Positions 10,001 through 15,934 are shown, counted from the first letter of the stretch. The stretch is 25,584 nucleotides of DNA from Symbiodinium natans (GCA_905221605.1 CAJNDS010000437.1:115379-140962); one strand, 5' to 3'. A program made the numbers and translations. The notes: generated by a model from the sequence alone, not told the origin.

Positions 10001-13000
10001 CTTTGACAGCCAAGTGTGCAACCTTTTTGTCCTAGTCACGGCTATCCCAGCAGCGTCATTATTTTCCTGGAGAAGCTTTTGGAACTCCTGCGCTGCTAGA
10101 AGAACCCTGTCAACAGGCAGTTCTTCATACATTTGTGCAGCATCTAGCACTTGGACACAGATCTGTGCTTTGCTTTTGCTGCAACGGGCACACACGCACG
10201 GCTCAGAACTGCTGCGCAGTCTTGCCACTGCACGTCTCAAGTCAGGGATGGCAGTGTGCAAGTTTGCAGTTTCAAAGCCTGCGCCTAATGCGGCGATCAT
10301 GCCGCTGATAGCTCGGGAAGCTCCTCGATATAGCGATTTGGCTGGGTGAGTGGACCAGGCAATGATTCGTCGGAAGCAGCTGTGTCCAGCCTTCCTGCAG
10401 GTCTGTCCCACTCCGGACTGGAAGCACTTTTGCTTAAGCGTGGTATATGCATACGGAAGGCTGTAGTGGGCCCATTTAGACTTTTTTGCGAAATGGCGCA
10501 AGTGTTGTGGGAGACACTGCTCGTGCAAGCAACGGTACTCTTCAACAATGCCTTGAACGCATGCGTTGACCGGAAGCCAGTGGTCGTTGTCTTGGCGAAA
10601 CATGAAAACGCACCATTGCTGATACAACCGTTTAGGGAGAACCCAGGCTGCATTACGGTCTTTATCCTCTTGCACATGTACGTGTGTAGCGTTGTGTAAG
10701 GGAAAACATGTGTCATATTGCACCTCCAGTTGCTCACGTTCGGGATGCACTAAGGTGGCAAAGAACCCTTGGATATGGCGGCTCATATCCCAAGTAAGCT
10801 TCACCCCTACCTTTTTCACGATATGACTAAGAACCTTTAAAGCATCTGCTCTGTCCTGTGACGGCTTGGAACCTAGCGGAACACCCCAATGCAGCTTTAC
10901 CCTGCGCATGTCTCGACAATCCTCCGGCGAAGGCCTAAGCACTTGAAGTGGACAGCTGAGTAGCTGCTCATCACGGATGTCCTTTGCTACGCTTTTGTAC
11001 CGCCAACAGTCCGAGCGCTTGGCAGTTTTCCCACGGACAGGCGAGTAACTGAACAGTATCCACTTTTGGGAAAGGCTAAGCCGGGCACTGTGGAGGACAC
11101 TAGCAATGGACTTATGGAACACGGAGGTAGGCACTTTAGGGGGCCAGGGAACATATGTGCGTCGGCATGTGCGCTCCCCAAACTGCCGAAGTTTGTAGTC
11201 TAGTCGTTTCCGGCACCGAGTGGCAGCGGTTGTGCTGGGTAACTTGCGCAACGCAAGGCCAATCACAATGGCCATTTCGCCAGCGTGACGAACACGGGAC
11301 TGAAACCGGCAGCAAAGGCTGTCCCAGCACACGTACTGAGCATCAGCGACATATCTGACAAGAAGAGTCTGAAACTTATCGTTGCCGATATCTACAGGCC
11401 CAAAACCCCCGCCTTCAAGCAAGAGGCTCCTGCATGCTAGGGTATAGGCATCTTTGTAGGGAAGCTTGAGTAAGGACCTACTAAGGCAAAACGGAAGGGG
11501 AGAAGGGGCTAGCCTACGCCTAGCAACCCTACTTAAATGGTCTTGCTGGGCTTGGACGCAGTCCGCATTGCGCACCGCGCACTTGCGACGCCTAGGTCGG
11601 CATCGTGTCTTGGCACGGCACGCTGTGTTTCGCGGTCCGATTGCCGACGTGTTTGCTTTCGGTTGCCAGCAGCTTATGCTGGCAGTTTCAAGCGTACGGA
11701 TGTAGCTTTCTTCCCCGGTGGCAAGAATCCAGAACATCGTGTCAGCAGCATGCACAGTCTTAAACAGGCGGACTTTGTGGTTCAACACAGGTTCTTTCTG
11801 CAACAAGGCCTTGCGATGTTCTTGCAAATGCTGATAACAGCGCGTCATAGGGCTTGCGGCATGGCTCTTAGCTCTCTTTAAGTTGTACTTAGTGGAACCT
11901 AGGTAGTCGAAAAACCCATTGCTCATCATGTACAGCACTGCATGTCCGGGCGCCGAGCTGAGCAAGCCGAAGACTTGCCAACAAATGAACAAACTCACGT
12001 CCTCAAACATGTTGACGTCCCAGCAACCGCATGTGGCGGCTATAGCTTCATGCACGGTAGGCGGCAAGCATTTGCAGCGAGATAACGCACGGGCTCGTCT
12101 ACGTTTCCCTTTAAGGGCTTGCCATCTAGTTTTAAGCAAGAGCTTGAGGGCACCCAAAACAAAGAAGAAGACATCTGTTTGCAGGCTCGTGGGTCGCTTT
12201 GCGCGAGCCCCAGGAGGCAAAATCCAGTCAGCAAGGCTACGCGTGAGGACATGCATACCGGCCAGGTGCGTATGTTCTACAGCGCCAGCTTCAAGTAAGC
12301 AACCAACTTTGGCAGCGGTCATGAGCAGATCATCAACAAACTCAGGCCAGCGACGATTTTGCAGCAGGGTCGCAGCTTTGGCGCGCAGGCTGTCAGACCA
12401 AGCTTGCACACGATGTGGGCAGGCCTCCACGCTTGCCGTCCAGACACGAAGGCCTCTTAGGGTGAGGTTGTTGAGCGTCATCTGGTCCAACTCGTGCCAA
12501 GAGGGACCAAGGTCAATATGCAATGGTACAGATCTGTCAGAAACACTGCCCCGTCTAATTGGCGTGGATGTAGAAGACGCGCCTATACTTTGCCCAGAAA
12601 CTGTCGGCCCATCTCTGGCCGCAAATCTGTACGCTTGCTCCACGCACCAGAAAAACACGCATCTGAGACCCAGAAAGAAAATCTTGCACATGCACAGAAG
12701 AAGCTGGCTCCAGTAAGAAGTCCTGCGTGCTCTGCGCAGAAACCATCTGCGGAACCGTCTCCTGAAGGTACGTCGCGAAGGTCGTGTCCGCACTCTGTTC
12801 ATAGTTGACAACGCGTCAACCTTCACCACTTGCTTGGAGCCAAACGGAGAGCCCAGGCTGTTAGCCTAGTCATAACCAGTCAAACTCCTTTCAACTTGAC
12901 CTTCAAAGTGGTGGTAGTCAAAAGATATGGATATGGATTGTAACAAGCGTTCACCGATGACTGCACTGTCCGGCACCGAACGCCGAAAGCCTTCTCACAA

Positions 13001-14412
13001 GCAACACTGTAGGCTGAGGCCGCAACAGAAAAAGAGATGTCAAGAATGAGTTGAATGTCAGCAAGAATTTGGGACACAGGCTCCCAATCTGATTGCAATC
13101 TCCCAGAATCGCAAAGTCTGACTTTTTCCGACTGGTGGAAACGTCAAAGGTTCTTGCTTCGAGATATCTCTTAGCAGCTTCTGCAGGGGATGTCTCGCAC
13201 TGTGCCTTATCGGCAGACCCAATATTGTGCACGGATGCCTGCGAATCCGTTTGAGCGCTAGCCTAAACCTGCCGAGAGCTGCGAAACTCCTGTGCCGACA
13301 AGGCTGCAGCATAGAGCTACAGGCCGTGCATGCGTTTGCTGCTCTGCTGGTAAACCAGCATCTCCTGACATGTGCAACGAGATTGGTGCTGTAAGCCCTC
13401 CCATGCAATAACATAGGGTGGTCCTAAACCCTAAACCCTAAACCCTAAACCCTAAACCCTAAACCCAAGAGCCAGTTGGCAGCCTGTCCTCCAGATCCAT
13501 CCCGGCGTGGAGCAACCTACGCTTCTCAGGGCATTAGGGTCTTTAGGGCTTTGGGGCTTAGGAATTGGGGTTTAGGGTTCTGGGTTTCAGGGTTAAGGGC
13601 TCTAGGATTTTTAGGCTTTTGGCGGGTTTCGGATTGAAAAAGTTGAAGGTCTTAAGGGTTTTGGGCTCAAGGAGTTTGGGGCCTTACATACTCGAAGATG
13701 GAGGCTGAAACCCCCCGAGGCCTTGAGCCCCTCAAGGGCCTCGGGCTCGCGCGCCCTCAGATTAGGGCTTCGGGTTTAGGGTTTAGGGTTTAGGGTTTAG
13801 GGTTTAGGGTTTAGGGTTTAGGGTTTAGGGTTTAGGGTTTAGGGTTTAGGGTTTAGGGTTTAGGGTTTAGGGTTTAGGGTTTAGGGCAACCGTCAAGCCC
13901 CGCCTTCGCTTAAGCTCGCCCTGCTGCAACACTCAACCCCCAAACCCCAAACCCACCACGCCTTAAACCCCAGGCCCGCGTTACTATACGGGCCTGAATA
14001 ACTAGAGTAGGGTTTTGGGGGGTTATTATGCTATAGTTATGAAGGGACCCTTATATTCAACCCAAACCTGCCGTCCCAACCTCCTCAGCACCCTCAGTCC
14101 TGCTCAACACGTCCCAAGCCGCCTCTGCCGGAAGCGCGGCACGCCGCAGACCTTGTGCAGGCGCCGCTTCAGTGACCGCACGTCCCACGCCTCCTTGTAG
14201 GGAGGGGGGGGGGGGGGGGGGTCGGGATGAGTCTTCCAAGGCCGACCTAAAAGAGCCCTAAAACCCTGGATGCCCTTGAAGCCCTAAAGCAAACAACCCG
14301 AGAACCCTACACCTGAAATGCTCCAAAAACCGACGGCAAACGTCTTTTGGCACCCCTCCTGTACGCGCACGGCCGCCAACTCCTCGCCGGCCATGCTCCA
14401 GACGCGCAACAT
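3955..14412 (-). CDS. Split gene: ubiquitin-like domain plus ankyrin repeats, at least 11 exons
   Basis: Eleven minus-strand islands join in phase into about 221 stop-free codons: 14412-14359, 14193-14123, 13516-13484, 7395-7347, 6739-6674, 6089-6011, 5587-5526, 5111-5066, 4901-4819, 4361-4289 and 4002-3955. Residues 1 to about 69 resemble ubiquitin: an MLRVWSMAGEEL strand, DVRSLKRRLHK helix, CGVPRFRQRLL and AGMDLED (compare ubiquitin G-I-P, Q-R-L-I, A-G-K-Q-L-E-D), ending DLQLVLVPF. Ankyrin repeats follow, two of exactly 33 residues (DGETALLLAALEGH..., DGWTPLQAAATHGH...). The repeats run across splice junctions, which supports the joins. Ankyrin arrays are protein-binding scaffolds; the partner is unknown. 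Introns are rich in telomere heptamers, and intron 3 holds a retroelement. The 3' end is not resolved and the gene probably continues toward position 3200 or beyond. Exact splice points can shift by a few bases because AGG-like motifs recur at both ends. A decayed copy cannot be excluded, but the open frame argues against it. Confidence 0.72.
4289..4361 (-). CDS. Ubl-ankyrin gene exon 10
   Basis: The acceptor is TCTGAG|TCG. It encodes SGRNEVIRLLLAAQAKAA and CDKLED. The donor GACG|GCCTTT removes an in-frame TAG at 4283-4281. If that donor is not used, the TAG would end the protein and the following stretch (LHPLSQDRDGG, in frame after the stop) would be a decayed repeat. Confidence 0.62.
4704..4793. 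repeat. Perfect CCCTAAA array
   Basis: Thirteen near-perfect heptamers, 26 bp from ankyrin exon 9. In the transcript this is a UUUAGGG tract soon after the donor. Confidence 0.92.
4819..4901 (-). CDS. Ubl-ankyrin gene exon 9, ankyrin repeats 2 and 3
   Basis: The acceptor is CTAGCAG|TTGAGG and the donor GCACGC|GCCCCG (GC type). It encodes EVKVLLEATADVSLADG followed by FGRTALQNAR, so it completes repeat 2 at 33 residues and begins repeat 3. Confidence 0.7.
5066..5111 (-). CDS. Ubl-ankyrin gene exon 8, ankyrin repeat 2 start
   Basis: The acceptor ACCCTGCGAG|GAT lies next to a telomeric tract. The exon encodes DGWTPLQAAATHGHP, the canonical ankyrin hairpin and first helix. The phase-compatible donor is CCAT|GCACCG. 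A GTGCGT site 6 nt further is attractive as a signal but would break the frame. Confidence 0.7.
5118..5233. repeat. TTTAGGG array, intron 7 acceptor side
   Basis: About 16 units beginning 7 bp from exon 8. In the transcript it reads CCCUAAA up to the acceptor. Its partner in opposite orientation is at 5441-5510, with the TA-flanked MITE between. Confidence 0.92.
5308..5427. mobile_element. MITE-like element, family B copy 1, TA-flanked
   Basis: The 120-bp element has ends CTTGGAGGTTCATGG and CCATGAACCTCCAAG and is flanked on both sides by TA. This is the pattern expected of a Tc1/mariner-type non-autonomous element. It sits in the centre of intron 7 of the ankyrin gene, between a TTTAGGG block and a CCCTAAA block. 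Confidence 0.75.
5441..5510. repeat. CCCTAAA array, intron 7 donor side
   Basis: About nine units ending some 15 bp from exon 7; the inverted counterpart of 5118-5233. Confidence 0.9.
5526..5587 (-). CDS. Ubl-ankyrin gene exon 7, ankyrin repeat 1 end
   Basis: The acceptor CCTAAACCAG|GCCACG directly abuts a telomere-repeat tract. The exon encodes HVEIVRLLLEAGADADTAQK, a textbook second half of an ankyrin repeat. With exon 6 the repeat is exactly 33 residues. The donor is CAGAAG|GACCTA (GA type). Confidence 0.75.
5591..5735. repeat. TTTAGGG array, intron 6 acceptor side
   Basis: About 20 units with a few TTTCGGG, beginning 4 bp from exon 7, so the acceptor AG follows directly on a CCCUAAACC tract. 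The partner is at 5943-5980. Confidence 0.92.
5943..5980. repeat. CCCTAAA array, intron 6 donor side
   Basis: Five units 31 bp from exon 6; inverted partner of 5591-5735. Confidence 0.88.
6011..6089 (-). CDS. Ubl-ankyrin gene exon 6, ankyrin repeat 1 start
   Basis: The acceptor is GACAAG|GAG and the donor CTGGAAG|GCGCCT (GC type, phase 1). It encodes EMLRLPHAPGLQG then PDGETALLLAALE, the first half of an ankyrin repeat (consensus DGxTPLHLAAxxG). Confidence 0.68.
6103..6290. repeat. TTTAGGG/TTTGGGG array with GTTAGTAGG subrepeat, intron 5 acceptor side
   Basis: TTTGGGG and TTTAGGG units start 14 bp from exon 6 and give way at 6217-6285 to a 9-bp repeat (GGGTTAGTA / GGGTTAGCA). The partner is at 6495-6640. 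Confidence 0.88.
6495..6640. repeat. CCCTAAA array, intron 5 donor side
   Basis: Interrupted CCCTAAA with CCCTGAA and CCTTAAA variants, ending about 33 bp from exon 5. Confidence 0.88.
6674..6739 (-). CDS. Ubl-ankyrin gene exon 5
   Basis: The acceptor is CCCAAG|GAC and the donor GTGGAG|GAGCCC (GA type). It encodes 22 residues including LFTRAVGDGDATMVE, the linker helix that commonly precedes the first ankyrin repeat. The next exon also begins GAG, so AGGAG is repeated at the two splice sites. Confidence 0.62.
6740..7346 (-). other. Intron 4 of the ankyrin gene
   Basis: Contains TTTAGGG units near exon 5 (6745-6793), degenerate C-rich telomeric sequence near 7040-7100, and an AT-rich stretch at 7195-7315 with a TATATATA run. 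No gene is seen. Confidence 0.5.
7347..7395 (-). CDS. Ubl-ankyrin gene exon 4
   Basis: The acceptor is GACTGCAG|C and the donor TCCTCC|GACCCC (GA type). The exon encodes LRMPWDLQLVLVPFSS, the last strand of the ubiquitin-like domain (compare ubiquitin STLHLVLRL). It lies on the far side of the 5.96-kb retroelement from exon 3, yet the phase is kept. Confidence 0.6.
7464..7897 (-). repeat. Left (3') terminal direct repeat of the retroelement, 434 bp
   Basis: It matches 12990-13423 over 434 positions with one difference that I can find (G versus A in the TCTCTT[G/A]GCAGC segment) and no indel. Its outer edge meets CCCTAAACC repeats. A minus-strand frame is open through it in both copies, but without recognisable features. 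Confidence 0.92.
7906..8340 (-). CDS. Possible in-frame extension of the GKGKG ORF beyond TGA
   Basis: Directly after the TGA at 8343-8341 the same frame is open for 144 codons to a TGA at 7908-7906, ending 9 bp before the left terminal repeat. The peptide has hydrophobic stretches (ILDAVSIWMLSLFLVSV) and an ATG at 8328. It could be a readthrough extension, a separate small ORF or chance. An antiparallel frame is open over the same bases, so openness alone is weak evidence. Confidence 0.3.
   Translation of the reverse strand, partial: LSCVMTGGMGSPILDAVSIWMLSLFLVSVRAAVLLSLLRFVWSETCQHALDSVLHWVLGAAFKVCLENMQSWIMPRESFDATGMLSLLRQNHSSADDATKETTGGSSWAAHLSHESVLSSPLFTGVLCVMFRTVAPKLARIIVR
8341..9054 (-). 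CDS. Second ORF of the retroelement: GKGKG basic, coiled-coil protein (237 aa)
   Basis: The ATG at 9054 sits in a good eukaryotic start context (GCTGCCATGG). Residues 2-18 are a Gly/Lys/aromatic stretch (GGKGKGKGSWYKGKGYH) likely to bind RNA. Residues 30-100 are Gln/Ala-rich with possible amphipathic helices. Residues 125-165 and 172-198 are heptad-rich and probably coiled coil. The C terminus is Ala/Lys/Ser-rich. I recognise no enzymatic domain. Position downstream of the RT and inside the terminal repeats suggests an element-encoded gag-like or RNA-chaperone protein, which is inference. The stop TGA is followed by CTA and the frame stays open for another 144 codons. Confidence 0.65.
   Translation of the reverse strand: MGGKGKGKGSWYKGKGYHRAGPYSYQHGHDLGATVGWTFQNAVQGALQQVMSQGIQGVLDRALQTGGSSPAAAPQPATLPAKAGGSLASSILQAITGKQAPVEQPPAVTVEATHPQGTGAASSGDKDALMLKMMDMLTQQQKQHSDQMKLLVEKVTHENWAREQEDVPEPVAGHLEEAAALEAAIAESQARLQEIQGRTKPATTASAKASPKAACSAASKQTLLHDAFLRSSGTGRN
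9208..9576 (-). pseudogene. Thumb region of the reverse transcriptase, shifted frame
   Basis: A second minus-strand frame is open for about 122 codons, beginning where the RT frame stops. It contains LRKAVSAELQLWILSGYP followed by RQIIERLW, resembling the EL-x-x-L...NGYP-x-x-x-I thumb block that follows the FLD motif in Penelope-like RTs. It therefore looks like the natural C terminus of the RT. The frames overlap only within about 9576-9560, so one single-base change or a frameshift event there would connect them. No GIY-YIG domain follows; the frame ends at TGA 9210-9208, soon after the thumb. The element copy is thus probably broken by one indel, though a frameshift during translation cannot be excluded. 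Confidence 0.6.
9560..12802 (-). CDS. Penelope-like reverse transcriptase ORF (1080 aa, interrupted before thumb)
   Basis: The ATG at 12802 was chosen; the frame is open slightly further upstream, to a TAG near 12868, but offers only a GTG. Residues 1-65 are very Arg-rich followed by a hydrophobic stretch; residues 65 to about 850 have no fold I recognise. The RT core is C-terminal: motif A VQVLDAAQMYEEL (Asp 887), motif B GVPIGG (976-981), motif C RYVDDV (Tyr 1028, both Asp present), a KFE segment near 1057, and VPFLDIW near 1068. The order YVDD, KFxxE-like, LPFLD is characteristic of Penelope-like elements, sister to telomerase RT. The polymerase would copy element RNA using a chromosomal 3' end as primer. 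The frame ends at TGA right after the FLD motif; the thumb continues in another frame. All catalytic residues are intact, but the protein as annotated lacks its thumb. Confidence 0.85.
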   Translation of the reverse strand: MNRVRTRPSRRTFRRRFRRWFLRRARRTSYWSQLLLCMCKIFFLGLRCVFFWCVEQAYRFAARDGPTVSGQSIGASSTSTPIRRGSVSDRSVPLHIDLGPSWHELDQMTLNNLTLRGLRVWTASVEACPHRVQAWSDSLRAKAATLLQNRRWPEFVDDLLMTAAKVGCLLEAGAVEHTHLAGMHVLTRSLADWILPPGARAKRPTSLQTDVFFFVLGALKLLLKTRWQALKGKRRRARALSRCKCLPPTVHEAIAATCGCWDVNMFEDVSLFICWQVFGLLSSAPGHAVLYMMSNGFFDYLGSTKYNLKRAKSHAASPMTRCYQHLQEHRKALLQKEPVLNHKVRLFKTVHAADTMFWILATGEESYIRTLETASISCWQPKANTSAIGPRNTACRAKTRCRPRRRKCAVRNADCVQAQQDHLSRVARRRLAPSPLPFCLSRSLLKLPYKDAYTLACRSLLLEGGGFGPVDIGNDKFQTLLVRYVADAQYVCWDSLCCRFQSRVRHAGEMAIVIGLALRKLPSTTAATRCRKRLDYKLRQFGERTCRRTYVPWPPKVPTSVFHKSIASVLHSARLSLSQKWILFSYSPVRGKTAKRSDCWRYKSVAKDIRDEQLLSCPLQVLRPSPEDCRDMRRVKLHWGVPLGSKPSQDRADALKVLSHIVKKVGVKLTWDMSRHIQGFFATLVHPEREQLEVQYDTCFPLHNATHVHVQEDKDRNAAWVLPKRLYQQWCVFMFRQDNDHWLPVNACVQGIVEEYRCLHEQCLPQHLRHFAKKSKWAHYSLPYAYTTLKQKCFQSGVGQTCRKAGHSCFRRIIAWSTHPAKSLYRGASRAISGMIAALGAGFETANLHTAIPDLRRAVARLRSSSEPCVCARCSKSKAQICVQVLDAAQMYEELPVDRVLLAAQEFQKLLQENNDAAGIAVTRTKRLHTWLSKCAGHFNQRAKIWRWADILTVLTLALSQPTVRLGRFLFKQVRGVPIGGHCSKAIASLVLAFDEFKWVKNKLAQVQLGFLPDETWEFHEVAAFVRYVDDVATASKVLCDDCLLDLVDTIYTPPIKFEAAPSSKLGVPFLDIWIVPHKS
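12990..13423 (-). repeat. Right (5') terminal direct repeat of the retroelement, 434 bp
   Basis: This is the second copy of the 434-bp repeat, upstream of the RT on the coding strand. Its outer edge (GGTGGTC) joins CTAAACCC repeats. It probably contains the element promoter, as in other Penelope-like elements, though no promoter motif is recognised. The 187 bp between it and the RT start hold no feature. Confidence 0.92.
13484..13516 (-). CDS. Ubl-ankyrin gene exon 3 (33 nt)
   Basis: The acceptor is GCGTAG|GTTGCT and the donor GACAG|GCTGCC, both phase 2. It supplies R-LLHAGMDLED, matching the ubiquitin segment around QRLIFAGKQLED. The 33-nt exon is so short that it is only convincing in the context of its neighbours. 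The retroelement lies in the intron that follows. Confidence 0.55.
13768..13885. repeat. TTTAGGG array in intron 2
   Basis: About 16 perfect units. Its opposite-orientation partner is a degenerate C-rich block at 13930-13975. The stretch 13540-13767 between it and exon 3 is degenerate G-type telomeric sequence. Confidence 0.92.
14123..14193 (-). CDS. Ubl-ankyrin gene exon 2
   Basis: The acceptor is CTACAAG|GAG, just after a run of about 18 C residues in the transcript. The exon encodes EAWDVRSLKRRLHK and VCGVPRFRQ, the helix and G-x-P loop of the ubiquitin-like domain. The donor is CAGAG|GCGGCT (GC type, phase 2). Continuing past it in frame meets TGA within a few codons. Confidence 0.62.
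14359..14412 (-). CDS. Ubl-ankyrin gene exon 1 (start codon)
   Basis: ATG at 14412 opens an 18-codon exon, MLRVWSMAGEELAAVRVQ, corresponding to the first beta strands of a ubiquitin-like fold. The proposed donor is CAG|GAGGGG (a GA donor). A GT donor six bases earlier (CGC|GTACAG) is possible but would shorten the strand-loop spacing by two residues. No promoter element is recognised upstream. Confidence 0.6.
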
Positions 14413-15105
14413 GCTTCGCGGAGCGTGCTCGAGTAGGGCGGGTGTGCTGAGGGCTTGGAGTATAGGGTTTAGGGAATTACTTCGGGTAAGAGGGTGGTTT
14501 GGGGGTTAAGTTGCCAGTTGAGTACTTGGGTTTAGGTAGAGGGCTTCAGCGGTATCAGGGTTCAGCTTTGTGGCTGAGGCGCAAGTCCGACTTCCCATGC
14601 CACACCCATTTGGGACCTTCTGGACTGTTGGGGCAAACGATTGCCTCCTTGTCTCGCACTTTGCCTTTGCTGTCTCCTAGCTTCCAGCCCCCTAAAAGCA
14701 AGCTTCGCGCCAGCTGGAGCTAGACCCTGAACCCCAAACGCCTCGAAGGGTTACCACGAAGGGTTAGGGTTGGCTTTGGGTTTCGGGCTTCGGGTTATTA
14801 CCCGGACAGGCCCAAGGAGCTGCTTGAGACTCAGCGGCGGCGGGGAATCGAATCTGAAGAGTTCAGGGTGTGCGGCAATGGGCTTTATCGGCATTGCGAC
14901 CAGTATGGAACTGCAGCAAGAACCCGAAACCCTAAACCCTAAACCCTAGACCCTACAGTTCATAAAACCTGGACTTAAGGGGACGTCTTTCTTGCCGCGC
15001 CAGTTGCCTACAAATCGGCTTGCCTTCGGGGAGTCTACGGACAATCTTGGGAAGCACCAGCTGCAAACTGGCTCTTGGGTTTGGGTTCAGATTTTGGGGT
15101 TTACT
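14413..15105. other. Upstream region of the ankyrin gene with an exon-like island
   Basis: Degenerate telomere-like sequence surrounds an island at 14787-14930 whose plus strand is open and protein-like (EFRVCGNGLYRHCDQYGTA). It lies in the opposite repeat setting (TTTAGGG side left, CCCTAAA right) to the supported exons. I do not recognise the peptide. No promoter motif could be supported. Confidence 0.3.
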
Positions 15106-15356
15106 CTAGGGTTTAGGGTTTAGGGTTTAAGGTTTAGGGTTTGGGGTTTAGGTTTAGGGTTTGGGGTTTAGGGTTCAGGGTTCAGGGTTCAGGGTTTAGG
15201 GTTTAGGGTTTAGGGTTTAAGGTTTAGGGTTTAGGGTTTAGGGTTTAGGGTTTAGGGTTTAGGGTTCAGGGTTTAGGGTTTAGGGTTTAGGGTTTAGGGT
15301 TTAGGGTTTAGGGTTTAGGGTTTAGGGTTTAGGGTTTAGGGTTTAGGGTTTAGGGT
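15106..15356. repeat. Longest TTTAGGG array in the window
   Basis: About 250 bp of TTTAGGG with TTTAAGG, TTTGGGG and TTCAGGG variants in its left half and nearly perfect units in the right half. Confidence 0.93.
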
Positions 15357-15402
15357 CTGCTGAAGCAGCCTGTGCGCGTCCACCGTGGACTGGTTTGTTG
15401 GG

Positions 15403-15934
15403 GCTTAGGGTTTATTTAGGGTTTAGGGTTTAGGGTTTAGGGCTAAGGGTTTAGGGCTTAGGGTTTAGGGTTTAGGGTTTAGGGTTTCGGGTTTAGGGTT
15501 TAGGGTTTACCCCTCGCCCCCAAGGCCTTGTATCGGCTGGAGGCGGCGCTGCCCATGGCGGCAACGCTTTGTCCCAAGACGCACGGCTTGGGGGGTTTAG
15601 GGTTTAGGGTTTAGGGTTTAGGGTCTAGGGTCTAGGGTCTAGGGTCTTAGGGTTTATATGGACATATCGGGGTGGACGGCTCAGCAAATCTGGTGGCATA
15701 GGGATGTAGGGGGCTGGGATTTAGGGCTTTAGGGGGTTTAGGGTTTGAGGGCTTAGGGGCAGGTTTTTAGGGTTTGGGTTTAAGGCTTGTAGTCATGAGA
15801 GCTCTGAGGAAAGGAGGGCCGCGTCTTCCCTCCTTGAGATGTGAAACTCCCAGGCAGGCAAAATGGAAGTCAACGGGATTTAGGGTTGAGGGATTAGGGT
15901 TCAGGATTGGGAAGGCTTGAGAGGTTTGGGGTCA
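15403..15934. repeat. TTTAGGG blocks with short islands
   Basis: Blocks lie at 15403-15510 and 15594-15655, the latter with a TCTAGGG run. The island 15515-15593 is GC-rich and open on the plus strand (LYRLEAALPMAATLCPK) without recognisable identity. The rest is decayed telomere-like sequence. Confidence 0.6.

Larger units (their letters stand above)
7464..13423 (-). mobile_element. Penelope-like retroelement without endonuclease, flanked by direct repeats
   Basis: The 5,960-bp element is bounded by two 434-bp direct repeats and lies between CCCTAAA repeats on both sides. Removing it leaves a continuous heptamer tract. Inside, on the minus strand, are a reverse transcriptase ORF with Penelope-type motifs (RYVDDV, then KFE, then VPFLD) and a second ORF downstream. 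No GIY-YIG endonuclease was seen at either end of the RT. The terminal repeats do not start TG and end CA, no integrase or protease is present, and the RT is not of LTR type, so an LTR element is unlikely. Penelope-like elements are known for LTR-like direct repeats formed by tandem copies, and endonuclease-lacking groups (Athena, Coprina) associate with telomeric repeats. A target duplication would be invisible within the tandem heptamers. It lies in intron 3 of the ankyrin gene, on the same strand. Confidence 0.8.

Noticed and set aside
11919-12716. Plus-strand ORF of 265 codons opposite the reverse transcriptase
   Set aside because: It is a shadow of the RT reading frame with no motif of its own.
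7464-13423. LTR retrotransposon or DIRS element
   Set aside because: The repeats lack TG...CA ends, no integrase, protease, RNase H or tyrosine recombinase was seen, and the RT motifs are of Penelope type.
13886-13930. An additional exon of the ankyrin gene (QGELKRRR) after exon 2
   Set aside because: It lies in the loop position between TTTAGGG and CCCTAAA, and the exon at 13516-13484 gives a better ubiquitin match with correct phase at both ends.
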